A stretch of DNA of 64,000 bases from Alphaproteobacteria bacterium PA2 (GCA_002256425.1 NKIZ01000001.1:2205001-2269000); one strand, 5' to 3'. Counted from the stretch's first letter, positions 27,158 through 36,463 are shown. The notes: a model not told the origin generated them from the sequence alone. A program made the numbers and translations.

Positions 27158-27468
27158 GGCCCTGCCTCCAAATTCGCTCAAAACAGCGAAGACTGGAGAT
27201 CAGAGAACGCCGCAAATTCCGGGCTTCAACCGTCCTTTGGGCATCGTAGGGTTCTGGCGAAGAATTGCTGACGTGCGGCGGGACCGGTCCCTGCGCTTTC
27301 ACCGCGTCTGATCAGACGTCGACGGCGTAAGGGCTGCATTCCTCAGTGACCGCGCGTAAGAACGATAACTTATATATTCTATAATTGTAATCTTTTCAGA
27401 ACACGTATATTCCATTTAGAGATGCACTTCGGAACCTTCAGGTTATCAATCCGGATGGAGCCCAGACC
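27158..27468. promoter_or_regulatory. Divergent promoter region between trbB and mobile mystery protein A
   Basis: No gene is seen. An AT-rich island at about 27359-27420 (for example TTATATATTCTATAATTG) stands out from the GC-rich surroundings and could hold promoters for the divergent pair and the trb operon. No exact -35/-10 pair is assigned. Confidence 0.5.
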
Positions 27469-27942
27469 ATGACGTCCCAAAGATCCAGGATGAACACCCT
27501 GGCGCGCCAAGCCCTCGACGGGCAATTGCAGCCCCTCCGGACCATGCCGCCACTAATCCGGCCAGAGCGTGGATGGATCCGTGCGATCCGCGAGGCCCTC
27601 GGCATGACCACTGGTCAGTTCGCCGCCCGGCTGGGGGTCACCCAGCCGCGGGTCGCGACCCTGGAGCGCGCCGAGTTCCAAGACGGCGTCACCCTAAGGA
27701 GCTTAAGGCAGGCGGCTGAGGCGCTCGACTGTGTCCTGGTCTACGCCCTGGTTCCCAGGGCCTCCCTAGAGGACATGGTGAAGGACAGGGCGCGTCTTGT
27801 GGCTGACCAACAGTTATCGAGAACGGACCAGACCATGCGCCTTGAAAATCAGGCCGTGAGTTCCGCGCGTATGGAAAGGGCGCGGGAAGATCTCGCGGAA
27901 GATATATTGCGCAATGATCGGCGGCTCTGGGCGGACGCATGA
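27469..27942 (+). CDS. Mobile mystery protein A (XRE-type regulator)
   Basis: A 157-residue protein whose N-terminal half matches the mobile mystery protein A family (ARQALDGQLQPLR, then the helix-turn-helix ALGMTTGQFAARLGVTQPRVATLERAE and ALDCVLVYALVP). The C-terminal half is charged and helical. It overlaps the downstream Fic gene by 4 bp (ATGA). The pair is known from mobile elements and behaves like an antitoxin/toxin or regulator/effector pair. It is on the strand opposite the transfer genes, between copG and trbB. Confidence 0.88.
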   Translation: MTSQRSRMNTLARQALDGQLQPLRTMPPLIRPERGWIRAIREALGMTTGQFAARLGVTQPRVATLERAEFQDGVTLRSLRQAAEALDCVLVYALVPRASLEDMVKDRARLVADQQLSRTDQTMRLENQAVSSARMERAREDLAEDILRNDRRLWADA

Positions 27943-28529
27943 GTGATCCCCTGACTGGCACAGAGGATGACGCCGCAACGCCGCTGACCCCCGATGAGCG
28001 ACGCGACCTGATCCCGAGTTATATCACCACACGGGACCAGCTGAATGAGGTGGAGCAGCTGGGTATCGCCGAAGCCGATCGCTGGGCTTTCAGCCGTAAA
28101 CGCAACGTCCTCAATGAGCCATTCTTGCTCGGCCTTCACAGGCGGATGTTTGGCAATGTCTGGAGATGGGCCGGGAACTTCCGATCAACCCCGCGAAATA
28201 TCGGGGTCGAGGCCTATCTGATCCCCGTGGATCTTCGCCAGTTGCTGGACGATGTGGGCTACTGGACCTCGCATGCCACCTTTCCAGCAGATGAGATCGC
28301 CCTGCGCTTTCACACACGGCTGACCTGGATCCATCCTTTTCCCAACGGCAATGGTCGCCATGCGCGCCTGGCCGCCGACCTGCTGGTTGTGGGTCTGGGC
28401 GGTCAGCGGTTCACCTGGGGCGGAGGCGTTCCTGTTGACCCTACAGAAATGCGCAGGACCTATATCGATGCTGTCCGGGCCGGCGACAATCATGATTTCG
28501 CGTCCCTGCTCGCCTTTGCACGATCCTAG
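27939..28529 (+). CDS. Mobile mystery protein B (Fic-domain protein)
   Basis: A 196-residue Fic protein with the full active-site motif HPFPNGNGRHAR (about 131-142), which catalyses transfer of AMP or a related nucleotide group to a target. The N-terminal part (ATPLTPDERRDLIPSYITTRDQLNEVEQLGI) is typical of mobile mystery protein B. Its partner upstream supplies the helix-turn-helix protein. The stop overlaps the convergent copG stop by 4 bp. Confidence 0.9.
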   Translation: MSDPLTGTEDDAATPLTPDERRDLIPSYITTRDQLNEVEQLGIAEADRWAFSRKRNVLNEPFLLGLHRRMFGNVWRWAGNFRSTPRNIGVEAYLIPVDLRQLLDDVGYWTSHATFPADEIALRFHTRLTWIHPFPNGNGRHARLAADLLVVGLGGQRFTWGGGVPVDPTEMRRTYIDAVRAGDNHDFASLLAFARS

Positions 28530-28978
28530 CCGCCGTCCCCATCCCCCGCCTCGGCGGCATTTGCCTCAAAGGCTGCGGGTACATCCACCGACACCTCCCG
28601 GGTAAAACTCGCCCCCTTTGCCAGCCTGCGCCCGAGGGCGACCACAAAGCCTTCATATCGCTCCTGGCCCCGGGCTCTGGCCGCCGCCTGGCCGGTCTCC
28701 GGCACGGGCGGCGTCGTGGTCAGCCAGAAGCGCACGAAGAGGGCGAGCATTTCGATGGATATGCCGAGATTGCGTTCCAGGCGTTCGGCCACCCGGGTCT
28801 GCTGGTCCAGCCGCCTTGCAAGGGCGGCCTCCTGCCGCTCGGCGGCGTCAGGGGAGAGGAAGGAGGTGATGGCCGCCTCCGCCACCAGGGATCTGGATTT
28901 TCCCCGGGCCTTGGCGAAGCTCGCCAGGGCGCGGTCTGTCTCCGGATCGAGATAGACCGACATTCGCAGCTTGCGCAT
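28526..28978 (-). CDS. CopG-family protein downstream of traG
   Basis: A 150-residue protein with an N-terminal ribbon-helix-helix (LRMSVYLDPETDRALASFAKARGKSRSLVAEAAI, about 4-37), then a helical region and a hydrophobic SIEMLALFVRFWLTT segment. A CopG-like gene directly behind traG is usual in this ICE class and may regulate transfer or assist the coupling protein. It starts 2 bp after the traG stop. Confidence 0.87.
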   Translation of the reverse strand: MRKLRMSVYLDPETDRALASFAKARGKSRSLVAEAAITSFLSPDAAERQEAALARRLDQQTRVAERLERNLGISIEMLALFVRFWLTTTPPVPETGQAAARARGQERYEGFVVALGRRLAKGASFTREVSVDVPAAFEANAAEAGDGDGG

Positions 28979-28980
28979 GG

Positions 28981-30927
28981 CTAGACCTCCATCCCGTCAT
29001 CCAGATCAAGGACGCCCTGTCGGCCATGGCCAGCGGACCAGGCCGGGGCATGGCCGGCCCGATCTTCGTCTTCATCATCAAACAGGAATTCGAGAGCATC
29101 GCCCTTCGGACCAGAAGGCTCGGCCGTTTCCAGGTCTGCGACGGGGTCGGGACCGCCCTCCCCGCCGGCTTCGTGCCTCACGGCGCGCCGGGCCAGCGGC
29201 GGCGCAATCGGAGGTCTGGAAGACCAGTCATCGGGGCTTGGTGAAGCCGGGCTGCTCATGGGCGCCGCGCCTGTCCGGGCCTGCAGCTGGGGATCCTCGT
29301 AATAGCGGATCTTCCGGCAGCGGATGGGCGGCAGTCCCGAAACCAGAATGAGCTCGTCACTGGGCGCCAGCTGCATGACCTCGCCCGGGGTCAGCAGGGG
29401 CCGGGCCGTCTCCTGCCGCGAGACCATCAGATGTCCGAGCCAGGGCGAGAGGCGGTGGCCGGCATAGTTCTTCATGGCCCGCAGTTCCGTGGCGGTTCCC
29501 AGGGCGTCGGAGACCCGCCTGGCGGTGCGCTCGTCATTGGTCGCAAAGCTCACCCGCACATGGCAGTTGTCGAGGATGGCGTTGTTGGGACCATAGGCCT
29601 TCTCGATCTGGTTCAGGGACTGGGCGATCAGGAAGGCTTTCAGGCCATAGCCGGCCATGAAGGCCAGAGCGCTCTCGAAGAAATCCAGGCGGCCCAGGGC
29701 CGGGAACTCATCGAGCATAAGTAAGAGACGGTGGCGACGGCCCCCAGACTCCAGCTCTTCGGTAAGCCGCCGGCCGATCTGGTTGAGGATCAGCCGGATC
29801 AGGGGCTTGGTGCGGCTGATGTCCGAGGGCGGCACCACCAGGAAGAGGCTGACCGGGCGATCGCCCTCCACCAGGTCGCAGATCCGCCAGTCGCAGCGTC
29901 CGGTGACCCTGGCGACCACAGGGTCCCGGTAGAGACCGAGGAAGGACATGGCCGTCGAAAGCACGCCCGAGCGTTCATTTTCGCTCTTGTTAAGCAGCTC
30001 CCGGGCGGCGGAGGCGACCACCGGATGTGGCCGGTCCCCCAGATGGCGGGTGGTCAGCATGGCCCTCAGGGTCGATTCAATCGGCCGCTTCGGGTCGGAC
30101 AGGAAGTCTGCGACGCCGGAGAGGGTCTTGTCGGCCCCGGCATAGAGGACGTGGAGTATGGCGCCCACCAGCAGGCTGTGGCTGGTCTTTTCCCAGTGGG
30201 AGCGCCGCTCAAGACCGCCTTCGGGATCCACCAGGATGTCGGCGATATTCTGCACATCGCGCACTTCGGCCTCCCCCTGGCGGACCTCCAGCAGGGGGTT
30301 GTAGGCGGCGCTCGAAGGGTCGGTCGGATCAAACAGCAGGACCTGGCCGACCTTCGCCCTGCAGGCGGAGGTCAGGCGCCAGTTCTCCCCCTTGATGTCA
30401 TGGACGATCACCGAGCCTGGCCAGGTGAGAAGGGTCGGGACCACAAGACCCACCCCCTTGCCGCTGCGGGTCGGCGCAAAGCAGAGGACGTGCTCGGGCC
30501 CGTCGTGGCGCAGATAGTCACCCCCGAGCCTGCCCAGCATGACCCCTTTCGGACCTGAGAGGCCCGCCGCAGCAATCTCCCGCCCCCTGGCCCACCGGGC
30601 CGAGCCATAGGTGGTCACAGATCCGCTCTCCCGGGCCCGCCAGACCGAGAGGGCCATGGAGATCACAATGGCGATCAGGGCGCCGGTGACGGCAATCCCC
30701 GCCCCCTCAAGGAAGACCCTCGGGGCATAGGCGTCGAAGGCGAACCACCACCAGAAAAAGGCCGGCGGCGGATAGACCGGCCAGCCGGCCACCTCCAGCC
30801 AGGGCTGGCCAAGCTGGGGCTGGAAGGCCAGTCGCCAGGCTGTCCATTCGGTGGCGGCCCAGGTCCCGATCAGGATGACGAAGAAGACCGCCGCCAGCTG
30901 GCCCCACATGACCCTGGTCCCGCTCAT
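28981..30927 (-). CDS. traG: TraG/VirD4-type coupling protein
   Basis: A 648-residue conjugation coupling ATPase that brings the relaxase-DNA complex to the channel. Two N-terminal transmembrane helices (about 8-30 and 60-100 region), Walker A (FAPTRSGKGVGLVVPTL) and Walker B (LLLMLDEFPALGRL) are intact. The ATG at 30927 has AGGAG 7 bp upstream; the in-frame ATG at 30966 lies in the relaxase 3' end. It is 22 bp after the relaxase gene and probably co-transcribed. Confidence 0.94.
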   Translation of the reverse strand: MSGTRVMWGQLAAVFFVILIGTWAATEWTAWRLAFQPQLGQPWLEVAGWPVYPPPAFFWWWFAFDAYAPRVFLEGAGIAVTGALIAIVISMALSVWRARESGSVTTYGSARWARGREIAAAGLSGPKGVMLGRLGGDYLRHDGPEHVLCFAPTRSGKGVGLVVPTLLTWPGSVIVHDIKGENWRLTSACRAKVGQVLLFDPTDPSSAAYNPLLEVRQGEAEVRDVQNIADILVDPEGGLERRSHWEKTSHSLLVGAILHVLYAGADKTLSGVADFLSDPKRPIESTLRAMLTTRHLGDRPHPVVASAARELLNKSENERSGVLSTAMSFLGLYRDPVVARVTGRCDWRICDLVEGDRPVSLFLVVPPSDISRTKPLIRLILNQIGRRLTEELESGGRRHRLLLMLDEFPALGRLDFFESALAFMAGYGLKAFLIAQSLNQIEKAYGPNNAILDNCHVRVSFATNDERTARRVSDALGTATELRAMKNYAGHRLSPWLGHLMVSRQETARPLLTPGEVMQLAPSDELILVSGLPPIRCRKIRYYEDPQLQARTGAAPMSSPASPSPDDWSSRPPIAPPLARRAVRHEAGGEGGPDPVADLETAEPSGPKGDALEFLFDDEDEDRAGHAPAWSAGHGRQGVLDLDDGMEV

Positions 30928-30949
30928 GTCTGGCTCCTGAAAGTATGGG

Positions 30950-32686
30950 TCATCGGGTGAGGCCACGCCGGTGACCAGGGGACCAGGTCATGCCGCCCCC
31001 GGGCGTCGGAACCCCGGTGATCTCCCGGCCCAGATGGCGGTCCATGTCCGGGCGCCATGGTACGAGGCTGAACCCAAGGCCGGTCTCGATCATGGCGAAC
31101 CGCCCAGAGGCGAGGTTGAGCCTCTGGCGATAGACCCCGGCGACCGGGTCATCGCCGGTCAGGGGCTGGTGGGTGAGACCGCTCGCCTGCTCGAGCCTGC
31201 TTATGGTCGAGGCGAGCTCGCGGTCCTTAAGGGTCGCCAGGAGATCGCGGGCGAAGATCACCTGACCGTTCCGGCGACGGGCGAGCCCCTGGCTCTCCAG
31301 ATGATCAATGCGGTCAGACAGGGCCTGGCGAACGTCATCGGCGAACCCACCGAGGCCCAGGCCCGCCGGCCGGGGCCCCACCAGCTGCCGGTCAAGCCAG
31401 GTCGCCCCCTGCGCCTGGACCTGAGCGGCCAGGTCAAGGTCGGAGCGGACCACGAGCCGGACCGACCGCAGGCCCCTGCCCCCATCGACCGCCTGCAGTT
31501 CGACAATGGCGCCCGGGTTCAGCTCCGCCGCCTGATCAAGATCAGCCCCCCGGACATGGTGGACCCGGCCATCCAGGCCATCGACCACCACATAGCCCGC
31601 CCCGGTCAGCTCATCGTGCAGGCCCCGCCCGGCAAGCCGGCCCACCAGCCCCTGCCCTGGCGAAGCCTCGACCACAAAACTGGAAGGGTCGCGGGTCTGC
31701 ACAGTCGGACCCAAAGCCCTGTTGATCCGCGCAATGATGTCGCGGCTTTGGCCGATGGCCTTCAGGGTCGCCTGCGCCTCAGGATCCAGCCGCCAGCGCC
31801 CGGCCCTCACCTCTTCCGCCAGGCCCAGGGTCTCCAGACGCCGGACCCGGGCGATCTGGGCCACCCTCAGGGCGTCGGGCCGTCCCAGGACTGGCGGTCT
31901 TAAGTCGACCAGGCCGTCGGCTTCAGAAATCTGGGCCGTCAGGCTTCTGTCCAGGCTGGTCCAGTGGTCAGCGCCCACCTGCTGATCCCAGGCGCGCCGC
32001 AGGTCAGCCTCGGTGCGCGGCCCAAGCTCCAGGGTCACAAGCTGGCTGGCCCGGGCCCGGAGACCCTCGCGGATATAGTCCCGGGAGATGACCAGGTCGG
32101 CGCCGTCCTCCCCCCGCCCCCGGACCAGGACATGGATGTGGGGATGGCCGGTATTCCAGTGGTCGACCGCCACCCAGTCCAGACGCCCGCCAAGGTCGCG
32201 CTCGGCCTGGCCCATGAGGTCACGGGTATAGGCCTTGAGATCGGCCAGCTGGTCGGCATCGTCCGGGGAGACAATGAACCGGAAATGGTGGCGGTCATCA
32301 GCGCACCTTTCCGCAAAGGCCTTGCCGTCGGCCGCCTCCCCCTGCGCGTCAAACAGTCGGCCCCGCTCGCCGGTCTCAGTCACCCCTTCCCGCTGCAGAT
32401 AATCGATGTGGACAGAAAGGCCGCCGCCCCGCCCGCCGCGTCGGACCACCCGGGCCTTGATCACCGCGCCGCGCCCCCGGGGCCCTAGCCCTTGCCGGGC
32501 CCTAAGCGAGGCCGCCCGTCCCCGGCCAAATGTGCTCGTGGAAACCGGCCCCCGCCTCTGCTGTCCGCCGGCCCGTCGGGCGGCGACCAGGGCCACGCCA
32601 ATAAAGGTACGGGGCCCTGCGCCGCCCCGGGCGCCCCCACGGGCGCCGATACGGCCTGGCCGGAGGAAAAACTCGTCCTCGCTCAT
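30950..32686 (-). CDS. MOBP-type relaxase with DUF3363 region
   Basis: A 578-residue VirD2-like relaxase of the DUF3363-containing group. The metal-binding three-His motif is HWNTGHPHIHVLV (His176, 181, 183, 185 region). Tyr96 in SVHIDYLQRE is a candidate for the nicking tyrosine. The N-terminal 80 residues are very rich in Arg and Gly, and the C-terminal DUF3363 part runs to the end. It should nick at oriT, probably located just upstream at 32698-32848. Confidence 0.9.
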   Translation of the reverse strand: MSEDEFFLRPGRIGARGGARGGAGPRTFIGVALVAARRAGGQQRRGPVSTSTFGRGRAASLRARQGLGPRGRGAVIKARVVRRGGRGGGLSVHIDYLQREGVTETGERGRLFDAQGEAADGKAFAERCADDRHHFRFIVSPDDADQLADLKAYTRDLMGQAERDLGGRLDWVAVDHWNTGHPHIHVLVRGRGEDGADLVISRDYIREGLRARASQLVTLELGPRTEADLRRAWDQQVGADHWTSLDRSLTAQISEADGLVDLRPPVLGRPDALRVAQIARVRRLETLGLAEEVRAGRWRLDPEAQATLKAIGQSRDIIARINRALGPTVQTRDPSSFVVEASPGQGLVGRLAGRGLHDELTGAGYVVVDGLDGRVHHVRGADLDQAAELNPGAIVELQAVDGGRGLRSVRLVVRSDLDLAAQVQAQGATWLDRQLVGPRPAGLGLGGFADDVRQALSDRIDHLESQGLARRRNGQVIFARDLLATLKDRELASTISRLEQASGLTHQPLTGDDPVAGVYRQRLNLASGRFAMIETGLGFSLVPWRPDMDRHLGREITGVPTPGGGMTWSPGHRRGLTR

Positions 32687-32697
32687 GGCCGGAAAAC

Positions 32698-32848
32698 CCG
32701 GCGCGAGGTGTCATTCTCCCAATCAATACAGGAGGATGGGTAAAACTGCAGCCTGTCGGTCGTCCTCGCACCTCGCGCCAACAGATTGTATTTGCTAAAC
32801 TTATCACCCCCAAACCCGCCCCGCACCTCGCGGCTTTTATCCTGCCAT
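32698..32848. other. Candidate origin of transfer (oriT)
   Basis: The intergenic region upstream of the relaxase holds an 11-bp inverted repeat, GGCGCGAGGTG (32700-32710) and CACCTCGCGCC (32769-32779), plus another CACCTCGCG copy at 32824-32832. Six bases after the last copy comes TATCCTGCC (32838-32846), which resembles the IncP-type nick core ATCCTG/C cut by MOBP relaxases. Placement and motif agree; nicking is inferred. A weaker AATCCTGCG lies at 32908-32916. Confidence 0.55.
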
Positions 32849-32933
32849 CGCTCCATCCATTTTCGGCAAACCCACCCTTTCCCCGCCGAACCTGCGACGG
32901 ACTGCGAAATCCTGCGATCAGAGACAAGGCGGC

Positions 32934-33755
32934 TCATGGACCCGTCTCCGCGCCTGACAGGGGCGCAAAAAGCGAGGATCGTCCGGCGATCAATCGACCG
33001 TTCGGAGGGGAATTTTCGACCGTCAGATCGCCATCCGACCGTTGGCCAATCTGCACAAAAAGGCCCGGTGGCGCGGTCGCCAGAAGGATCGCCGGGCGAG
33101 GTTCTGACAGGCCGCCCCCGAGCCGCGGAGTTATCTTCGCCACATAGGCCCGGGTCTCCAGGGGAAGCGGCCGGCCGGCAATCAGGAAGGCCTCATAGCG
33201 ACCGGGCCCGGCGTTATAGGCCGCCAGGAAGCCGGCCGACCCATAGCGGTCATACATCTCCCGAAGATAGGCGGCGCCCGCCAGGATATTGTCCCGGGGC
33301 TGGTAGGGATCAGCCCCCAGTCCGTAGCGCAGCCGCAGGCCTTGATAGGTCCGGGGCATGACCTGCATCAGGCCCATGGCCCCCACTGGTGAGGTTGCCC
33401 GTGCATCAAAGCCGCTCTCGACACGCATGACAGCGGTGATCCAGCGCTCGGGCACCTTAAAGCGCAGGGACGCCTCATGAACATGGTCAGCCAGGTCCGG
33501 CGCCCTCGCCGGCTGCGCCTGCAATGGGCCCGACGGGCCCGGCATGGCGAGGCTGACCAGCAGGGTCCCAAGACCAATCCAGCCTGCCAGCGGGCTTGCC
33601 CCGGTCAAGGGCAAGGCGCCTCCGCGCCGGCCAATAGGCCGCCCTTGACCGCGGCTCCGCGCGCCGGCTGAGCCATGGGCGGTCGGGACGAAGGTGCGGC
33701 CGTCAGTTCCTTGATCGAACAAAGGTGCAGCCAGAAGTCCGGGATCACCGCCCAT
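32934..33755 (-). CDS. Lytic transglycosylase (SLT domain) of the transfer operon
   Basis: A 273-residue protein with an N-terminal hydrophobic segment (LAGWIGLGTLLVSLAM, about 56-71) and an SLT domain. The catalytic Glu is E113 in AVMRVESGFDARA, followed by GAMGLMQVMPRTYQGL and FLAAYNAGPGRYE. It opens peptidoglycan locally for the conjugation channel (VirB1-like role). The start overlaps the traF 3' end by 11 bp. Confidence 0.92.
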   Translation of the reverse strand: MGGDPGLLAAPLFDQGTDGRTFVPTAHGSAGARSRGQGRPIGRRGGALPLTGASPLAGWIGLGTLLVSLAMPGPSGPLQAQPARAPDLADHVHEASLRFKVPERWITAVMRVESGFDARATSPVGAMGLMQVMPRTYQGLRLRYGLGADPYQPRDNILAGAAYLREMYDRYGSAGFLAAYNAGPGRYEAFLIAGRPLPLETRAYVAKITPRLGGGLSEPRPAILLATAPPGLFVQIGQRSDGDLTVENSPPNGRLIAGRSSLFAPLSGAETGP

Positions 33756-34275
33756 GGCGATCCTCCGGAACCAGCCAGAGGGGCGTCAACTTCCCCACCA
33801 CCGCACTGCGGTTCACCGGCCCGAAATACCGGCTGTCGAGGGAGGCTTCAGCGTCGTTGAGCAGGAAGACCTCATCCCTGGTCAGGATGCGGCATCCTGC
33901 CCAGACCGGCAGGGTCCGGCTAAGACGATCCTGCGCCCTGACCTTCGCCACAGGCGCCGAATTTATGGTGATGCGGTCGCCGATGCGGCAGACCCTGGCT
34001 GGCGCAAGGGCGGCCGCCTGCTTGATCAGCAGGACGCCTGACGGCACATAGCCGCGGGCGTCGAGCCAGGTCGCCAGACCCGTGGGCGGACGAACGGCGA
34101 CCAGGTCGCCTGCCTTCCAGGGGCGAGCCGCCTGCAGGCGATAGAGGCCTTCAGGCGCACTGGCCGTGGCGTTCCAGATCAGGACTGGCGCACGGGGCGC
34201 CCGGATTGTAAGCGCCAGGATACCGATCACAAGCTCGGCGAGGCAAAGCCCGACCACGGCAAGCGTACGGGTCAT
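33745..34275 (-). CDS. traF: TraF-type S26 signal peptidase
   Basis: A 176-residue membrane-anchored peptidase. An N-terminal helix (LAVVGLCLAELVIGILAL) precedes the catalytic Ser39 (SAPEGLYRL) and Lys85 (GVLLIKQAAAL), followed by GDRITIN and the EVFLLNDAEASLDSRYFGPV block typical of S26 enzymes. In RP4, TraF matures and cyclises the TrbC pilin. It overlaps DUF2840 by 4 bp upstream. Confidence 0.92.
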   Translation of the reverse strand: MTRTLAVVGLCLAELVIGILALTIRAPRAPVLIWNATASAPEGLYRLQAARPWKAGDLVAVRPPTGLATWLDARGYVPSGVLLIKQAAALAPARVCRIGDRITINSAPVAKVRAQDRLSRTLPVWAGCRILTRDEVFLLNDAEASLDSRYFGPVNRSAVVGKLTPLWLVPEDRHGR

Positions 34276-34787
34276 GGCCTCATCTCCCGCCGCAGAACCC
34301 AGGCCCGGTGGGCGAGCCGGGTATAGGGTTCAGGCGCCTTGCGGGCGGTCAGGCGGTTGTTCACGGCGCGCCAGTGATCTGGTGAGACCTCGACGGGATC
34401 AAGGCCCAGGGCCTCGACGGCGTCGATCTCGCAGAGCACGGCCCTGACCCGATCCCAGCCCGACTGCCGCAGCAATATGTCGCCGCCGGGGCTCACCCCG
34501 GGAACCGACGAACAGGCTGCGCCCGGTGGAACGGTCGCGACAATGTCGATCCGCGAGAGGACGCCGCCACGCCGGTTGGCCGCCCAGCGGACGAAGGCGA
34601 AGGGTCCGTCTGCAAAGGCGACCCGGCGGCGGCGTCGGTCAATCATGACCTCACAGGCCACCTTTCCGAAACGGATCCAGTGCTCGATTCGGCGCTCAAA
34701 CCAGACCAGGTCCACCCAGGTCAGGGGCGGGCCCGGCGGAGGACGCGAGTCCGGCCTGGCGCCCTTGGCATGCAGGGGCTCTGACAT
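34272..34787 (-). CDS. DUF2840 family protein
   Basis: A 171-residue protein of the DUF2840 family, which almost always sits beside traF in alphaproteobacterial ICEs. Recognisable stretches are TWVDLVWFERRIEHWIRFG and FAFVRWAANRRGGVLSRIDIV. No catalytic motif or membrane segment is seen. Its function is unknown; its placement suggests a role in transfer or its regulation. Confidence 0.88.
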   Translation of the reverse strand: MSEPLHAKGARPDSRPPPGPPLTWVDLVWFERRIEHWIRFGKVACEVMIDRRRRRVAFADGPFAFVRWAANRRGGVLSRIDIVATVPPGAACSSVPGVSPGGDILLRQSGWDRVRAVLCEIDAVEALGLDPVEVSPDHWRAVNNRLTARKAPEPYTRLAHRAWVLRREMRP

Positions 34788-34799
34788 GACATGGCCTGC

Positions 34800-35072
34800 T
34801 CAAGGACGGGCCCAGGCGGCGCCCAGATCCAGGCGGCGGGCCGGATGGACCGTGCCGACCCCGGGATCGGAGGTCGAGGATTTTGCGCCGCGGTCGGCCC
34901 AGGTCTGCAGGTCGCTCACCGAATAGATCACGCGCCCGCCGATCTTCCTGTAGGTCGGCCCAGTGCCATAGGTGCGATGCTTTTCCAGGGTTCGCCCGGA
35001 TATTCCGAGAAAACGCGCTGCCTCAGGGGTGCGCAGGAAGCGTTGCGGAAGGGTCGCTGCGGTGGTGCTCAT
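34800..35072 (-). CDS. AlpA-like helix-turn-helix regulator
   Basis: A 90-residue MerR/AlpA-type DNA-binding protein (LPQRFLRTPEAARFLGISGRTLEKHRTYGTGPTYRKIGGRVIYSVSDLQTWADRG). It fits the excisionase/AlpA group that activates element genes or directs recombination. In related elements repA and parA genes normally follow; here DUF2840 follows directly after 12 bp. Confidence 0.9.
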   Translation of the reverse strand: MSTTAATLPQRFLRTPEAARFLGISGRTLEKHRTYGTGPTYRKIGGRVIYSVSDLQTWADRGAKSSTSDPGVGTVHPARRLDLGAAWARP

Positions 35073-35192
35073 GGTCGTCCTCCAAGGGTTCTCCTGGACG
35101 CCACTTCGTGGGGTGGCGTGGCAGGAAGCACCCTGTCGGAGTGCGACTCAGTGGGGGATGGCGAAGATCGAAGTGCGCAAAACTGCCATCCG

Positions 35193-35945
35193 CTATTCTA
35201 CGATCTGGCGGAGCAGGCGGCGGTAGTCGCCATTGGCCAGGCCCAGCCCCTTCCGGACCATGCGGATGGTGGCGTCGCGCAGGGAAGATGTCCGCCAGCT
35301 TTCCGTGGCGACGCGGGCGGCCCCGAAAAAATGCACGGCCAGGGCGCGATAGCTTTCCCCGGCGGCGTGACCATCCAGGGCCTGCAGGCTGCGACAGGCG
35401 CGCTGGCGCTTGGGGTCAGACCTGCGAGCCCGCTCTGGTCGCGCATTGTTCAGGTGTCGCCAGAACTGCAGGATGGCCGCTACGCCGTTGGCGGCGTCAG
35501 CGCCCATGGGCACGAGACACACAAAGGGCGCCCCGCGGGAGATCGGAACCGGACTCCAGAGGTGGTATTGCCGCAGTGGTGTGACGAGCAGGCCGTGGAC
35601 GCCATCTGCAGCCCGACGCTCATGATAGGCGCCGCGCCAGGCCTGCGGATTGTAGACCAAGGTCTGCGCCGAAGCGTCCGGCGCCTCCACCAGCACGATG
35701 GTCCTCGGATAGGCCTCAGGCCGCCAGAAGACCGGCTGCCGCGCAGCGCTCAGCTCGGGATCTGCGGGACCCAGCAGGCCCCATTTCGCCCAGGTTTCGG
35801 GATCGTCCAGTCGGTGTTCCCGCCAGGTTTCGAAGTCCTGACAGTATTGCGGATTACGCCGCAGGAACTCCCAGGCCAGCTCGGCCAGGGACATGTCCGG
35901 TAAGTCAGCATAGTGCTTTGCCTGACGCCAGTCTGGTGCGCTCAT
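35193..35945 (-). CDS. DUF6499/DUF2285-type ICE regulator
   Basis: A 250-residue protein with the N-terminal block of ICE regulators (LPDMSLAELAWEFLRRNPQYCQDFETW) and a C-terminal region (LDGHAAGESYRALAVHFFGAARVATESWRTSSLRDATIRMVRKGLGLANGDYRRLLR) like the DUF2285/RovC DNA-binding family. The ATG at 35945 has AAGGAGGAG upstream. Proteins of this type activate transfer genes in other ICEs; that role is inferred here. Confidence 0.85.
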   Translation of the reverse strand: MSAPDWRQAKHYADLPDMSLAELAWEFLRRNPQYCQDFETWREHRLDDPETWAKWGLLGPADPELSAARQPVFWRPEAYPRTIVLVEAPDASAQTLVYNPQAWRGAYHERRAADGVHGLLVTPLRQYHLWSPVPISRGAPFVCLVPMGADAANGVAAILQFWRHLNNARPERARRSDPKRQRACRSLQALDGHAAGESYRALAVHFFGAARVATESWRTSSLRDATIRMVRKGLGLANGDYRRLLRQIVE

Positions 35946-36033
35946 GGCCCTCCTCCTTCCCAGGCGGCCTGCTAAGGAGATCAGTATGTGCACTTAAAGA
36001 TTGATCTGTGAAGCCCCCAATACAATCTGAAAG

Positions 36034-36297
36034 TTAGTCGTCTGCAGACGTCAGCCCCGCGATATAGCCGCCGTCCCGCAACCACCGGGCGCGGGAAAGG
36101 TGAGTGGCGTACATCAACTCTGCGCGCCCTCGGTCCTTGAACGGGTCAACTTCAAAAAGGATGCGGACAACTTCACGCCAGTCCGCGCCATCTGCCTCGG
36201 CGTCCAGAAGGCGCAGGTAGAGCACGCCATGATCACGGTCATAGTCGGTCAGACCGGGGTCCTGCGGCGCGCGGTCACGAAGCCCGGGGCGGGTCAT
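36034..36297 (-). CDS. Small DUF2285-like DNA-binding domain protein
   Basis: An 87-residue protein (LTDYDRDHGVLYLRLLDAEADGADWREVVRILFEVDPFKDRGRAELMYATHLSRARWL) that matches the short companion usually found next to the larger DUF6499/DUF2285 protein. It is probably a regulator acting with its neighbour. The family label is from memory. Confidence 0.75.
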   Translation of the reverse strand: MTRPGLRDRAPQDPGLTDYDRDHGVLYLRLLDAEADGADWREVVRILFEVDPFKDRGRAELMYATHLSRARWLRDGGYIAGLTSADD

Positions 36298-36463
36298 CGG
36301 GTGATCCTCTAGGGTGTAGTTCGATCACAGAAGTACGTAGGGCGGCGTCAGACAGAAAGACCACCGCGGGCCCAATATAGGGCCACCTGGCCCGTTGGGG
36401 AATCCTCGATCGCAGCCAACCAGAAGCGCACCAAGGCCCCGCCCCAAGGGCGGGGCCCGGCCG

